Origin: an uncultured Sphaerochaeta sp.
GTDB lineage: Bacteria; Spirochaetota; Spirochaetia; Sphaerochaetales; Sphaerochaetaceae
Length of the DNA: 64,000 bases
Direction: 5' to 3'
Assembly (NCBI RefSeq): GCF_963676285.1
Contig: NZ_OY781062.1
Span: 347,021 to 411,020, forward strand
Shown here: positions 55,030 through 64,000 of the stretch, in pieces
Position numbering within the stretch: position 1 is the stretch's first letter
Layout: each line of letters starts with the position of its first letter
Made by a program: the position numbers and the translations under genes
Notes under the pieces: model-generated
What the model saw: the letters and a program-made list of their open reading frames with translations, nothing else
What the model was told of the DNA's origin: nothing
Databases searched by the model: none

Positions 55030-56253
55030 ATGAACATTCTCCATACATCAGACTGGCATCTTGGTCGTTCGCTGTTCTCACAGAAACGCTATGATGAATT
55101 TGCCTCATTTCTAAGTTGGTTGATTGAAACCATAGAAATTCAACGAGTTGATATCTTGTTGGTCTCCGGTGACATCTTCGACACCAGTACACCTAGCAAC
55201 AAAGCCCAGCAACTCTATTACGAGTTTCTCTACAAAGTCTCCAAATCCTGTTGCAAGAGCGTCGTAATCATTGGGGGAAACCACGACAGCCCATCATTCC
55301 TACAAGCTCCGAGTGCACTCTTACATGTACTCAATGTACAAGTAATTGGATCCAAAAGAGAAACACCAGAAGAAGAGGTACTTATAGCTGGGGCGGACGG
55401 TAAACCGATGGCCATTATCTGTGCTGTTCCTTATTTGCGGGACAAGGACATCCGCTACGCAGAAGCAGGAGAGACCATTGATGACAAGAATAGAAAACTC
55501 CTAGAAGGAATAAAGGAACACTATAAAACAGTTTGTAGTATTGCAAAAAAAAGACAAATGGAATTGGGAACCCATTTGCCCATCATTGCAATGGGGCATC
55601 TCTTCACACAAGGCGGCAGGACAGTTGAGGGAGATGGTGTTAGTGAACTCTACATCGGCTCCCTTGCACAGGTAGACAGTTCCGTCTTCCCTGAATTCCT
55701 GGACTACGTAGCACTTGGTCATCTCCATGTACCACAGTGTGTAGGTGGAAAGGATACGATTCGATACAGTGGTTCCCCAATCCCCATGGGATTTGGGGAA
55801 GCAAAACAGCAGAAACAGGTTGTATTGCTGCATTTTGATAAAAACCTTTCCATTGAAACTCTTCCCATTCCATCATTTCAACATCTGGAGAGTATCAAGG
55901 GAACCATGGAGCACATTACCTCAAGAATTCTACAGCTTAAGGAGAAGGGTGAGTCTGCCTACCTTGAGATTGAGTATACAGCACCCGAGATGGTCACCAA
56001 TCTAAGTGAACAGTGTGAGGAACTTGTAAAAGATTCAAAACTCACCATACTCCGTATACGGAATCGTCAATTCATACAACGTGTTATGGCATCAATGCAG
56101 GTACAGGAAACTTTGGAAGACCTAAACCCGGAAGAAGTCTTTACACGATGCCTCGATACATTTGCAGTAACTGAGGCAGAGCGACAGCCCCTGAGAGATG
56201 CTTATCATGAAATACTCTTGGAAATGCATGATGAAGATACCCTTGCTGAATAG
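55030..56253 (+). CDS. sbcD: Exonuclease SbcD (Mre11-like)
   Basis: Nuclease subunit of the SbcCD complex, which cuts DNA hairpins and blocked ends. The 407-residue protein has the metal motifs HTSDWHLG, SGDIFDT, GGNHDS, AMGHLF and ALGHLHVPQ, typical of Mre11-type phosphoesterases, and a C-terminal capping domain. It is followed by sbcC after nine bases. Confidence 0.95.
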   Translation: MNILHTSDWHLGRSLFSQKRYDEFASFLSWLIETIEIQRVDILLVSGDIFDTSTPSNKAQQLYYEFLYKVSKSCCKSVVIIGGNHDSPSFLQAPSALLHVLNVQVIGSKRETPEEEVLIAGADGKPMAIICAVPYLRDKDIRYAEAGETIDDKNRKLLEGIKEHYKTVCSIAKKRQMELGTHLPIIAMGHLFTQGGRTVEGDGVSELYIGSLAQVDSSVFPEFLDYVALGHLHVPQCVGGKDTIRYSGSPIPMGFGEAKQQKQVVLLHFDKNLSIETLPIPSFQHLESIKGTMEHITSRILQLKEKGESAYLEIEYTAPEMVTNLSEQCEELVKDSKLTILRIRNRQFIQRVMASMQVQETLEDLNPEEVFTRCLDTFAVTEAERQPLRDAYHEILLEMHDEDTLAE

Positions 56254-56262
56254 GACCAAACC

Positions 56263-59200
56263 ATGAAACTACTCGAACTCAGATTCAAGAATCTCAACTC
56301 ACTCTATGGAGAGTGGGTTATCGATTTTACTCATCCAGAATATGAATCAAATGGCATCTTTGCCTTGACTGGGCCAACTGGCGCAGGTAAGTCGACCATT
56401 CTTGATGCCATTTGTCTTGCTCTTTATGGAGCAACCCCTAGGCTTGGAAGAATTACCAAAAGCAATAATGAGATCATGAGCAGACAGACAGGAAGTTGTT
56501 ACGCAGAGGTATTGTTTGCCTCAAACGCAGGACGATTTCGTTGTCATTGGGAACAGAGAAGAGCACGGAGCAAGGCAGAGGGTAATCTGCAGGAAGCAGA
56601 GCATCAGATATTTGACGCTGAAAGCGGAAAACCCATTGAAACAATGAAAAGTCGTGTAGGGCTTGTTATTGAAGAAAAGACAGGAATGGATTTTGACCGT
56701 TTCACTCGCTCAATCCTTTTGGCACAGGGCAGTTTTGATTCTTTCTTGAAGGCTGATAGCGAGCAGAAATCGAAAATATTAGAGCAAATCACCGGTACTG
56801 AAATGTATTCTGAAATCTCCAAACGGGTTCATGAGAGGCAGAGAAAGGAACAGGAAGCATTGAAACTACTTCAGGCTGAAACCTCTGGTATTGTGATTCT
56901 GGAACCCGAACAAGAAAAAACGATTCAAATTGAACTGGAAGAAAAACTCCAACAGGAGAAAACCCTTACCAGCAACTTGTCAAAAACAAAAGAAGCCTTG
57001 CTTTGGATGAAGAATATCGAAAATCTCAATAAGGAAATTGATGAACTTACCCAAGAAAAAGAAGCACTTAATCATGAAATGAAAACGTTCAAACCCAATC
57101 GGGCAATTTTAAGCAATGCCCTGAAAGCATCATATCTAGATGGAATATACGCAACACTCTCAACCCTTCGCTCACAACAAGCTGAAGACAATACTGCTCT
57201 AAGAGATGAAGAGTCAGCTCTCCCTGAGATGGAGACTTCTACAAATAATCAGGGTAAAGTTCTTGCAGATGCAGAACAACTGACAATACAAAGAAAACAA
57301 GAATTGCAAACAGCAACTCCAAAACTGAAAGAAATCCAGTCTCTCGATCAGAAGATAGCTAACTTGGAAAAAAATGTGTCTGACGAGGCTGAAAGTTACC
57401 TAAAGGATACTGCACAAATAAATGCTGATAGAAAGAATCTAATCGAGGAACAGGAGAGGAAAGCTGAAAGTGAAACCCAGAAAGAAACCATAGAACAATA
57501 TCTTTCTGAGCATTCACAGGATGCATGGCTTGTCAGTGGCCTTACCGGTATTGAAGAACAATTAAGATCTCTCCTGGAGAAACAGAAAGAGTTAGAAGAG
57601 AAGGGGGCTGCCCTCGAAATTGCCGAAAAAGCAGTATCAACCGTTACTAAGAAACTGAAAGAAACAACAACCCTATGCACGGAAAGCAAAGCCAAGCTTG
57701 AAAAAATCTCTCTTGATCTCCAAGAAGCAAAAAATGCATTGAAGACACTTCTAGAAGATCTCCCTCTTAGCTCCTACCGTAAGGAAAAGGATTCCCTGCT
57801 TCGTGAAATCGCTTATATCAAGAGAATTGAGGAACTGGAAAGCCTTCGTACAAAACTGGAGGACGGAAAACCCTGTCCACTCTGTGGTGCAACTGAGCAC
57901 CCGTTTGCCAAGGGGAATATTCCAGTTCGCGATGAAATCGAACAACGCATTGAACAACTGACAACACTGATCACTGAAGCGGAAAATCAAGAGATTATTA
58001 TAAGGAATCTTGTACAAGCAGAGACTGATGCACGTACCGCACTGCAATCATATGAGAAAAGAGAAGCAAGTGCAGCCAGTGAGAAGAAATCTGATGAAAG
58101 AACCTGCAGCGAGATTGCTTTAACCATAAAAAATCTTCGCTCCAATATTGATCAGATCATACAATCTCTTTTGGAGAAACTGAGTCCATTGGACATTACC
58201 CAAATTGATGCCTCTTTGGTTACATCCATACAGACCTCTCTCAATTCCAGACTGAAAGCTTGGCAAGATAAGACAAAACAAAAGACAGAAATCGAAAAAC
58301 ACATCGACAGTATTGTTGGAGAGATTAAGCGCCTGGATGGAATAATATCCACTCAGGAGAAATCTCTGGCAGGCAAAAAAAACCATCTCGATACGCTTAA
58401 ACAACAACTAGCCGATACAAAAGATAGACGGATAAACTTGTATGGTGATGTAATCCCAAATGTTGAAGAAAAGCGCTTGAATGATGCAATTGTTGAGGCC
58501 GAGTCAGCTGAAAAGAGTGCCAGGACTCTGTTTAATGATTTTCAACAAAAACTGGCAACAGCCAGAAGTAAGGTAGAGTCCCGGAACAAGAGCATCGAGC
58601 AAAGGACTCCAAAACTTGCAGAAGCAGAAGAACAATTCTTGCAAGCATTACGCACCTCTGATTTTTCTGATGAAAAGACATTCAAGGAAGCCAGGCTTTC
58701 CTACGAAGAACGGGAATCCTTAGCTCAGAAAGCAAGGGAATTGGATGATACTGAGACTGCACTTGAGACAAAACTGAAAGATCGAATGAATCGTTTGGAA
58801 TTAGAGCAGGAGAAGCATCTCAGCGATACCACATATGAAAATGTACAAGCACTAGCAAACACCTATGAAGAGTCTTTGATGCAGTTACGAGATGAAATTT
58901 CTACCCATACACATACACTGCGAGAAAATATTGCAGCATTGGAACGTATACGGGGCAAAAAACTCGCCATAGAAGCTCAAACACAACGTTGCGCTCGCTG
59001 GGACTCATTGCACAATCTCATCGGTTCAGCTGATGGAAAAAAGTATCGTACCTTTGCCCAAGGACTAACCTTTGAACTGATGGTGGCTCATGCAAACCGT
59101 CAGCTGGAAAAAATGACAGACAGATATCTGTTGATCAGGGATGAGTCTATGCCATTGGAACTGAATGTGGTCGATAACTATCAGGCAGGTGAAGTTCGCT

Positions 59201-59508
59201 CAACAAAGAACCTCTCTGGAGGTGAGAGCTTCATCGTAAGCCTAACCTTGGCGCTTGGGTTAAGCCAGATGGCGAGCAAGAAGGTGAGGGTAGACTCATT
59301 GTTTCTTGATGAAGGATTCGGCTCTCTTGATGAGGAAACCCTGGAGACAGCTCTGGAGGCACTTTCAGCGCTGCAACAGGATGGAAAGTTGATTGGTATC
59401 ATCAGTCATGTCTCTGCACTGAAGGAGAGGATCAACACGCAAATCTCGATCACGCCTCTCTCTGGAGGCCGTAGTACGATCAGCGGACCAGGCTGCACTA
59501 AACAATAA
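56263..59508 (+). CDS. sbcC: Exonuclease SbcC (Rad50-like)
   Basis: ATPase partner of SbcD. The 1081-residue protein has Walker A GPTGAGKST near residue 37, long coiled coils on both sides of the zinc hook CPLC near residue 537, the LSGGES signature near 984 and Walker B DSLFLDEGFGSLD near 1010. The C-terminal end reads ISHVSALKERI. The complete layout suggests a working enzyme. Confidence 0.96.
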   Translation: MKLLELRFKNLNSLYGEWVIDFTHPEYESNGIFALTGPTGAGKSTILDAICLALYGATPRLGRITKSNNEIMSRQTGSCYAEVLFASNAGRFRCHWEQRRARSKAEGNLQEAEHQIFDAESGKPIETMKSRVGLVIEEKTGMDFDRFTRSILLAQGSFDSFLKADSEQKSKILEQITGTEMYSEISKRVHERQRKEQEALKLLQAETSGIVILEPEQEKTIQIELEEKLQQEKTLTSNLSKTKEALLWMKNIENLNKEIDELTQEKEALNHEMKTFKPNRAILSNALKASYLDGIYATLSTLRSQQAEDNTALRDEESALPEMETSTNNQGKVLADAEQLTIQRKQELQTATPKLKEIQSLDQKIANLEKNVSDEAESYLKDTAQINADRKNLIEEQERKAESETQKETIEQYLSEHSQDAWLVSGLTGIEEQLRSLLEKQKELEEKGAALEIAEKAVSTVTKKLKETTTLCTESKAKLEKISLDLQEAKNALKTLLEDLPLSSYRKEKDSLLREIAYIKRIEELESLRTKLEDGKPCPLCGATEHPFAKGNIPVRDEIEQRIEQLTTLITEAENQEIIIRNLVQAETDARTALQSYEKREASAASEKKSDERTCSEIALTIKNLRSNIDQIIQSLLEKLSPLDITQIDASLVTSIQTSLNSRLKAWQDKTKQKTEIEKHIDSIVGEIKRLDGIISTQEKSLAGKKNHLDTLKQQLADTKDRRINLYGDVIPNVEEKRLNDAIVEAESAEKSARTLFNDFQQKLATARSKVESRNKSIEQRTPKLAEAEEQFLQALRTSDFSDEKTFKEARLSYEERESLAQKARELDDTETALETKLKDRMNRLELEQEKHLSDTTYENVQALANTYEESLMQLRDEISTHTHTLRENIAALERIRGKKLAIEAQTQRCARWDSLHNLIGSADGKKYRTFAQGLTFELMVAHANRQLEKMTDRYLLIRDESMPLELNVVDNYQAGEVRSTKNLSGGESFIVSLTLALGLSQMASKKVRVDSLFLDEGFGSLDEETLETALEALSALQQDGKLIGIISHVSALKERINTQISITPLSGGRSTISGPGCTKQ

Positions 59509-59528
59509 GCAATATTGGGAGTTAAACG

Positions 59529-60206
59529 ATGATAGGTAATATAGGTGTACGGAATAAAAAAGCTCTCATTGACCTAGGTATCGGGGTATTTGGCATTTTT
59601 TGTACACTTCTTTTAGTAGTTTGGCTGAATCAACAGATTCTGATGCAACTAACCCTTGGCTGGAGAATGGTTTTGTTGATCACTTCCCAGTGGTTGTTTA
59701 TGATCGTTCCGTTACTCCTGATGAGTATCAATCATGAACGTATACGATTCCTTATGAGATCAGAAGTAAGGTTACCAAAACAGATTTTCACTGGGATTGC
59801 ACTTGCATTCCTGATGTCATTTCTTTTTACCGTGGTTCCTATTTCCCTTGGATTCAAGGAAATGGTTGGAAGCACAAGCTACACCAAGGTATGGCAATTT
59901 GCCTTTGACTTGCTCTATTCGCTCTTTGCAGTTGCTTTGGCTGAAGAGTTTGTATTCAGGGGATATCTCTTTCATAAACTATTGGAAGTAAAACAATCAA
60001 AATGGTTCGCCATCCTTATCTCATCATTATTGTTTGGGCTGTTCCATAGTTTTCAAGGTGATGTTCTTCAAGTTATTGTGACTACATTTCTTGGCATTCT
60101 TTTCTGTCTTCTTCGTGAAAAAATCACATCCTGCTCACTCCTTTCCTTGGTAATCATCCACGGATTGTATGACGCTCTTATCACACTCTGGGTAGCAATC
60201 CTATGA
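59529..60206 (+). CDS. CPBP-family intramembrane glutamic protease
   Basis: A 225-residue membrane protein with about seven helices. The catalytic motif EExxxR appears as AEEFVFRG near residue 138, followed by LLFGLFHS (FxxxH motif) and VIIHGLYD near the end (HxxxD/N). The family cleaves within membranes or helps bacteriocin immunity and maturation; the substrate is unknown. It lies 20 bases after sbcC, perhaps in the same transcript. Confidence 0.88.
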   Translation: MIGNIGVRNKKALIDLGIGVFGIFCTLLLVVWLNQQILMQLTLGWRMVLLITSQWLFMIVPLLLMSINHERIRFLMRSEVRLPKQIFTGIALAFLMSFLFTVVPISLGFKEMVGSTSYTKVWQFAFDLLYSLFAVALAEEFVFRGYLFHKLLEVKQSKWFAILISSLLFGLFHSFQGDVLQVIVTTFLGILFCLLREKITSCSLLSLVIIHGLYDALITLWVAIL

Positions 60207-60383
60207 TCTCAACAGTACTCGACAATATTATTTGCTTGCTGATGACTTCTGATATTTGGGATGATTGAATAAGCAAAAAAATCTCATTACACTGGTATAT
60301 TGTTAACGGAAAACGTAGATCGACCTTACATCCATGGATGTAGTATTCTTGGCAATGTTCTATCGTTTTTGGAAGGAAATTAC

Positions 60384-61355
60384 ATGTTATTACCAATTCT
60401 TGCCGTTATTGGCGGCCTTCTTGTCCTGGTATTGAGTTCAGATAGATTTGTAGATGGTGCTGCAGCTACTGCACGCCATTTTGGCATGCCCTCTCTCCTG
60501 ATCGGAATGGTCATTGTAGGATTTGGTACCAGTGCACCTGAGATGGTGGTCTCAACACTATCAGCAATACAAGGAAGCCCAGGCATAGCATTGGGAAATG
60601 CGTATGGATCTAATATTGCAAATATTGGGCTCATTCTCGGAATTACTGCCATTATAAGCCCAATCACAGTGAGTTCAAAAATCTTGAAAAAAGAGCTACC
60701 TATTCTCTCACTACTTACACTTATCTCAGTTGCATTACTGTATGATTTGAATATCTCTCACTTTGATGCAGCATTAATTTTGGTACTCTTCGCACTCTTG
60801 ATGTTCTGGAGCGTGTACCAAGGATTGAAAGATGGTAATGATCGCCTTGCTGAAGAGATTGATGAAGAGGTTCCAAGCCCGTTATCTATGAAACGTGCCG
60901 TACTCTATTTAATTTTCGGTCTCTTGTTTTTGATTCTTAGTTCCAGAGTTTTGGTGTGGGGCGCAGTGGAGATTGCCAGATATTTTGGTGTCAGTGATTT
61001 GATCATCGGACTTACCATTGTCGCTATGGGAACCAGTCTTCCTGAACTCGCTTCATCGATTCTTGCTGCCCAGAAAGGGGAGCATGATATCGCGCTTGGG
61101 AATGTTATCGGTTCCAACCTGTTCAATACCACCGCTGTCGTCGGCATAGCAGGAGCAATTCATCCATTTGCTATTGATCCAATGGTTGTTTCACGAGATA
61201 TGCTTGTCATGTCTTTGCTTACTCTTAGTCTTTTTGTAATCGGGTACCGATTCAAGAAGGATAGGCAAGGTCGTATTAACCGATTTGAAGGAATTGGCTT
61301 ATTGTTCTGTTATTTTGGATACACGGCATATTTGATCCAATCCACGCTTATATAA
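60384..61355 (+). CDS. Calcium/sodium antiporter, YrbG type
   Basis: A 323-residue CaCA-family exchanger with ten or so helices. The two alpha repeats are visible: GFGTSAPEMVVSTLSAI with GNAYGSNIANIG near residues 50-85, and AMGTSLPELASSILAA with GNVIGSNLFNT near 215-250. An acidic loop (EEIDEEVPSP) joins the halves. Ca2+ or another cation is exchanged for Na+; direction and ion are inferred. ATG 60384 follows AAGGAAA; an in-frame ATG at 60300 lacks a ribosome site. Confidence 0.92.
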   Translation: MLLPILAVIGGLLVLVLSSDRFVDGAAATARHFGMPSLLIGMVIVGFGTSAPEMVVSTLSAIQGSPGIALGNAYGSNIANIGLILGITAIISPITVSSKILKKELPILSLLTLISVALLYDLNISHFDAALILVLFALLMFWSVYQGLKDGNDRLAEEIDEEVPSPLSMKRAVLYLIFGLLFLILSSRVLVWGAVEIARYFGVSDLIIGLTIVAMGTSLPELASSILAAQKGEHDIALGNVIGSNLFNTTAVVGIAGAIHPFAIDPMVVSRDMLVMSLLTLSLFVIGYRFKKDRQGRINRFEGIGLLFCYFGYTAYLIQSTLI

Positions 61356-61362
61356 GTCTTTC

Positions 61363-62097
61363 TTATACTTTCAGCTGTTTGCCATGCTCCAAGGGATAAT
61401 GTAGACGATCAAATAGTGGGAATCCTTCCAGTGCATGCTCTACTTCCATGATATAGCGATGAATATCATAATCAACTCTTCGGTGAATACATCTGATGCT
61501 GGTATCCTCAATATCCACGAGAGCATAGCTAGGTCGAACATCACCATCAAATGAATAGCCTACAGCCCCTGGATTAATAAATCTGATACCATCACGTTGG
61601 AAGTCAGCAGGAATATGCGTATGGGCACTGAAAATCAAGTCCACTTTCTCTTTTGCAAGTTTCTTTGAAAGTCCCGGGGAAAATGGAGTATCCTTGGCAA
61701 TCCCTTCATTATCATCATAGGGAGTTCCATGACAGCAAATGAGGGAGACACCCTCTATCTCCAGTCGTTCTACAGATGGAAGGCTGGAAAGTTTTTCTTT
61801 GGCCTTTTGATGCATCCTGATGGAAGTGTATTTCAGAAGTTTCAGTATCTGGGCATCATGGTCACTCTTGACGGGAAATGCCTTGAGATTCTCTAAGTAG
61901 ACGTCTGTGTTTCCTTTTATCATGACCATAGGATTTTGCTCCATGAGCAGATCAAAACAAAGCTGGGGATCAAGACCCATAACCACCAAATCGCCTAGGA
62001 AAATAACCTGGTCAACTTTAGAGGCCTTGGCATCGTTTAATACTGCTTCAAATGCACGGATATTACCATGGATATCACCAAGAACAGCTAATCTCAC
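61363..62097 (-). CDS. Metallophosphoesterase, YfcE/MJ0936-like
   Basis: A 244-residue calcineurin-like phosphoesterase. The metal motifs are LGDIHGN, FLGDLVVMG, KGNTD, CCHGTP and SAHTHIP followed by NPGAVG, the usual set of this group. The substrate is unknown. GTG 62097 is chosen because AGGAGG lies eight bases upstream; an earlier GTG at 62106 overlaps that site. It is convergent with the antiporter, seven bases apart. Confidence 0.9.
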   Translation of the reverse strand: MRLAVLGDIHGNIRAFEAVLNDAKASKVDQVIFLGDLVVMGLDPQLCFDLLMEQNPMVMIKGNTDVYLENLKAFPVKSDHDAQILKLLKYTSIRMHQKAKEKLSSLPSVERLEIEGVSLICCHGTPYDDNEGIAKDTPFSPGLSKKLAKEKVDLIFSAHTHIPADFQRDGIRFINPGAVGYSFDGDVRPSYALVDIEDTSIRCIHRRVDYDIHRYIMEVEHALEGFPLFDRLHYPLEHGKQLKV

Positions 62098-62255
62098 TAC
62101 TGCCACCTCCTAAAAGTGTTGTATGAATTTTACCATAGGCCCTATTTGAATTAAACCACACAGGCATTCAGTTTTGATCAAATTCTTGCTTTAATACGCT
62201 TAATTTTGATACATCAACCAACTTCCCGTCAGTAAACCTTCAATTGCATTACCTT

Positions 62256-63470
62256 TCACAACGGTTTTGATTCAAGAAGAGGAAGTATCATATTTTGTTG
62301 AGCTAGTTGCACACTCTCAAGGCCGCGTTGGCTTAGGTGTGTGTAAAGATCGCTCAGTTGTTCACTCGTATGACCAATGGTCATCCTCAGTACATGCTCA
62401 TCTACGGTACCACGTAGGAGCGTATTTGCCATATGTCTCAATGAATGGAAGGTTATATTCCTCTCCTGAAGGGTTTTCTTGTCGAAAACGCCACTGCGTA
62501 CCAGTTCCTGTTGAAAACGTTCTGAAAAATAATGGCTTGATACAAACGCACCATTTTTCTTACTCCAGAACACCAGGGTATGTGTATGAGTGAATGGATT
62601 CTCCAAAGCCAAGGACTTGAGTTCATCACATACAAATGAAGGGCAGGGTACCATCCTTGTTCTTTTCCCTTTTGGAACTTTCAATCCAGCTCGATCGGCA
62701 TAAGCCTGAGATATGGTAATCATTCCCTCTCCAATTGCTTCCAAACACAGCCCTCGCAACTCTCCGGCACGCATACCAGTCAGGAGAGCTAGAAGACATG
62801 CAAGATAGATTCTTTTTTCACTCTTTACTTTTGCATATTGCATGAAGGCAGATAACTCTTCTTCACTGAGTATGCCTCGCTCCTGATGCTGTGCAGTAAG
62901 TCCCTGTATATTCAATATCACCGAGGGAGGAACAAGGCCTCTTCGCTGTGCTTCACGGAGTGCAACAAGTATGGTGGTTATTGCCATATTAATCGTTGTA
63001 TTACGAATTGCACCTTCCTGGACCAATTCAAGTTGTATTCGCTCGAGTTCACCCAATGTTACTCTTGATAGTAGCAGATTCGTGTGAATACGAGGAAATA
63101 CATGGTTTTCTAGGAGGTTCAACCGTGTAGCAAGGTAATCGGGAGAAATAGACCCGGGATCCAATATATTCCTTCGTTTAGCGTATTCACTTGTTTCCCA
63201 GGTATAGAAATCCCTAAGATAGCTTGTCAGCGTTTGCTCGGTTTCTTCAGAGAAGATAATCCCTGCGTCCAAAGCTTTATAACAGATACGTATAGCTTCA
63301 TCCCTTCTCTTGATCGGAGTGGTTTCAAATATCCCCAAGCGTTTTCTCAGTATCTCCACACTCTTCTTGTTTGTTCGTTTTCCAGTCTCCGGATCACGAA
63401 ATAGTGCGTAGTAATAAGTTCTCTCTCCCCTCAATATCCTACATAGGGTAAATGGTGCTGGACTGGCCAT
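62256..63470 (-). CDS. Tyrosine recombinase / phage-type integrase
   Basis: A 404-residue site-specific recombinase. An N-terminal arm and SAM-like core-binding region (about 70-165) precede the catalytic domain with R234 in TGMRAGEL, H342 and R345 in HSLRH, H in IGHTSEQ near 367 and the nucleophile Y376 in LYTHL. All catalytic residues are present. ATG 63470 follows GAGGAG. No excisionase or phage genes are seen; an AT-rich stretch follows on the upstream side. Such integrases usually mark islands; the island would lie beyond the right end of the window. Confidence 0.92.
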   Translation of the reverse strand: MASPAPFTLCRILRGERTYYYALFRDPETGKRTNKKSVEILRKRLGIFETTPIKRRDEAIRICYKALDAGIIFSEETEQTLTSYLRDFYTWETSEYAKRRNILDPGSISPDYLATRLNLLENHVFPRIHTNLLLSRVTLGELERIQLELVQEGAIRNTTINMAITTILVALREAQRRGLVPPSVILNIQGLTAQHQERGILSEEELSAFMQYAKVKSEKRIYLACLLALLTGMRAGELRGLCLEAIGEGMITISQAYADRAGLKVPKGKRTRMVPCPSFVCDELKSLALENPFTHTHTLVFWSKKNGAFVSSHYFSERFQQELVRSGVFDKKTLQERNITFHSLRHMANTLLRGTVDEHVLRMTIGHTSEQLSDLYTHLSQRGLESVQLAQQNMILPLLESKPL

Positions 63471-63492
63471 AGCAGCTCCTCGGATGTATTGT

Positions 63493-63514
63493 TTGTTCAA
63501 TCAATTGTTCAATC
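63493..63514 (-). repeat. Tandem direct repeat upstream of the integrase
   Basis: TTGTTCAATC occurs at 63493-63502 and 63505-63514, a 12-base period, 22 bases before the integrase ATG. It could be an operator or recombinase arm-binding site. Confidence 0.55.
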
Positions 63515-63926
63515 TTACAAAATTGTGCATTTTTACATATACTGTTCATAATTTCCTATTACTCGTTATTATAATACTTTATCATCTTAATATTGTCCAT
63601 CTATAATTGCAAACGTACTTACTGTATCACAGTAAGTAGATTATTATTCATTATTTATTTATATATTGTATTTATTATTTGTATGTAATGTATATGCAAT
63701 ATTTTTTTTATTTTACTATTGTAATTTCTGTCTCTCTAATTATACTTTTTTGTATTTCTATTATATTTTTTTTAAATGTTGTGCATAATTTCTGTACCTA
63801 TATTACTTAATTATGCGATTTTTGTGTATTTTGCTATCATTATATATTATATTTTATATTTTTTTTATTACTTATTGTTTTTCTTATAATTCATATGTTA
63901 TTGAATTTTAGTTTTTATATACTTTC
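63515..63926. other. Very AT-rich non-coding stretch
   Basis: About 410 bases of mostly A and T with many T runs and stops in all frames. No gene, RNA or clear repeat array is seen. The composition differs sharply from the rest of the window and suggests acquired DNA or a silenced border region. Confidence 0.7.
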
Positions 63927-64000
63927 TTATTTATTTAAATATGACGCTTTTTTGGTTTGTGTATTTTTAAAAACACCATACAAAACATCCTTCTTCATTA
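63927..64000 (-). CDS. Possible 3' end of a gene running in from the right
   Basis: On the minus strand a frame with KKDVLYGVFKNTQTKKASYL ends at TAA 63927-63929 and stays open to the window edge. It may be the end of a gene or a chance short frame; only 24 codons are visible. No family can be named. Confidence 0.3.
   Translation of the reverse strand, partial: MKKDVLYGVFKNTQTKKASYLNK

Noticed and set aside
62256-63470. Prophage
   Set aside because: Only an integrase is present; no capsid, tail, lysis or repressor genes are visible in the window.
62256-63470. Integron integrase with attC array, as known in Treponema denticola
   Set aside because: The protein lacks a visible IntI-specific insert, and no attC-like repeat array is seen in the AT-rich flank.
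63515-63926. CRISPR array or replication origin in the AT-rich stretch
   Set aside because: No regularly spaced repeats and no DnaA-box cluster are seen; composition alone is not evidence.

Overview
The window is a gene-dense bacterial chromosome segment of moderate GC. The content points to a free-living, sugar-fermenting member of the Spirochaetota, most likely Sphaerochaeta-like. This is inferred from the V-type ATPase order E-DUF2764-A-B-D-I-K, a CBS/CorC protein without membrane segments, LptD next to PhoH/PgpH/YbeY, MalFG-type importers with no ATPase gene beside them, and a tmRNA tag ending in YALAA. No species-level marker (rRNA, ribosomal protein) is present.

Layout. 1-3.4 kb: a truncated DUF1113 membrane protein, YggS, a small membrane protein and an RluA-type pseudouridine synthase run rightward and meet a leftward metallo-beta-lactamase-fold/pentapeptide pair. 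4-7.3 kb: rsgA and mutS2. 7.3-9.8 kb: a cluster of small poorly known genes around uridine phosphorylase. Two resemble GIY-YIG nucleases that lost catalytic residues, and one weakly resembles a Y1/REP-type transposase without its HUH motif. Their control DNA holds palindromes, shared promoter elements and a hairpin that hides a Shine-Dalgarno site. 9.9-17.2 kb: the V-ATPase operon, whose K subunit carries a Na+-type ion site. 17.2-23.1 kb: an arabinoside-use locus with a divergent ArsR-type regulator, ABC binding protein, two permeases and a GH51 arabinofuranosidase. 23.2-24.9 kb: Ogt, a nitroreductase and a YhcH-like protein. 24.9-36.3 kb: a tightly overlapped chain ispG-uvrA-lptD-phoH-pgpH-ybeY-corC. 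36.3-39.8 kb: gap-pgk-tpiA-secG. 39.9-43.2 kb: flavodoxin-like protein, PpiC foldase, nusB, map and a phosphoribosyltransferase. 43.2-49.5 kb: two divergent membrane proteins, then a ugp-like operon (binding protein, two permeases, glycerophosphodiesterase, exported MBL protein). 49.6-51.3 kb: a leftward lipoprotein and beta-barrel pair. 51.5-54.5 kb: folD-miaB-sirtuin. 54.5-54.9 kb: tmRNA. 55-62.1 kb: sbcD-sbcC, a CPBP protease, a Ca2+/cation exchanger and a metallophosphoesterase. 62.3-64 kb: a tyrosine recombinase followed by a very AT-rich non-coding stretch, probably the edge of an acquired region lying beyond the window.

The genes together describe an organism that imports plant-derived arabinosides and glycerophosphodiesters with importers needing a shared ATPase encoded elsewhere, ferments through glycolysis, keeps a diderm envelope (LptD, PpiC foldase, barrel proteins), and probably couples Na+ rather than H+ to its rotary ATPase. 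The best candidates for something undescribed are the small-gene cluster at 7.3-9.8 kb and its compact control sites. No complete unknown system can be demonstrated from sequence reading alone.
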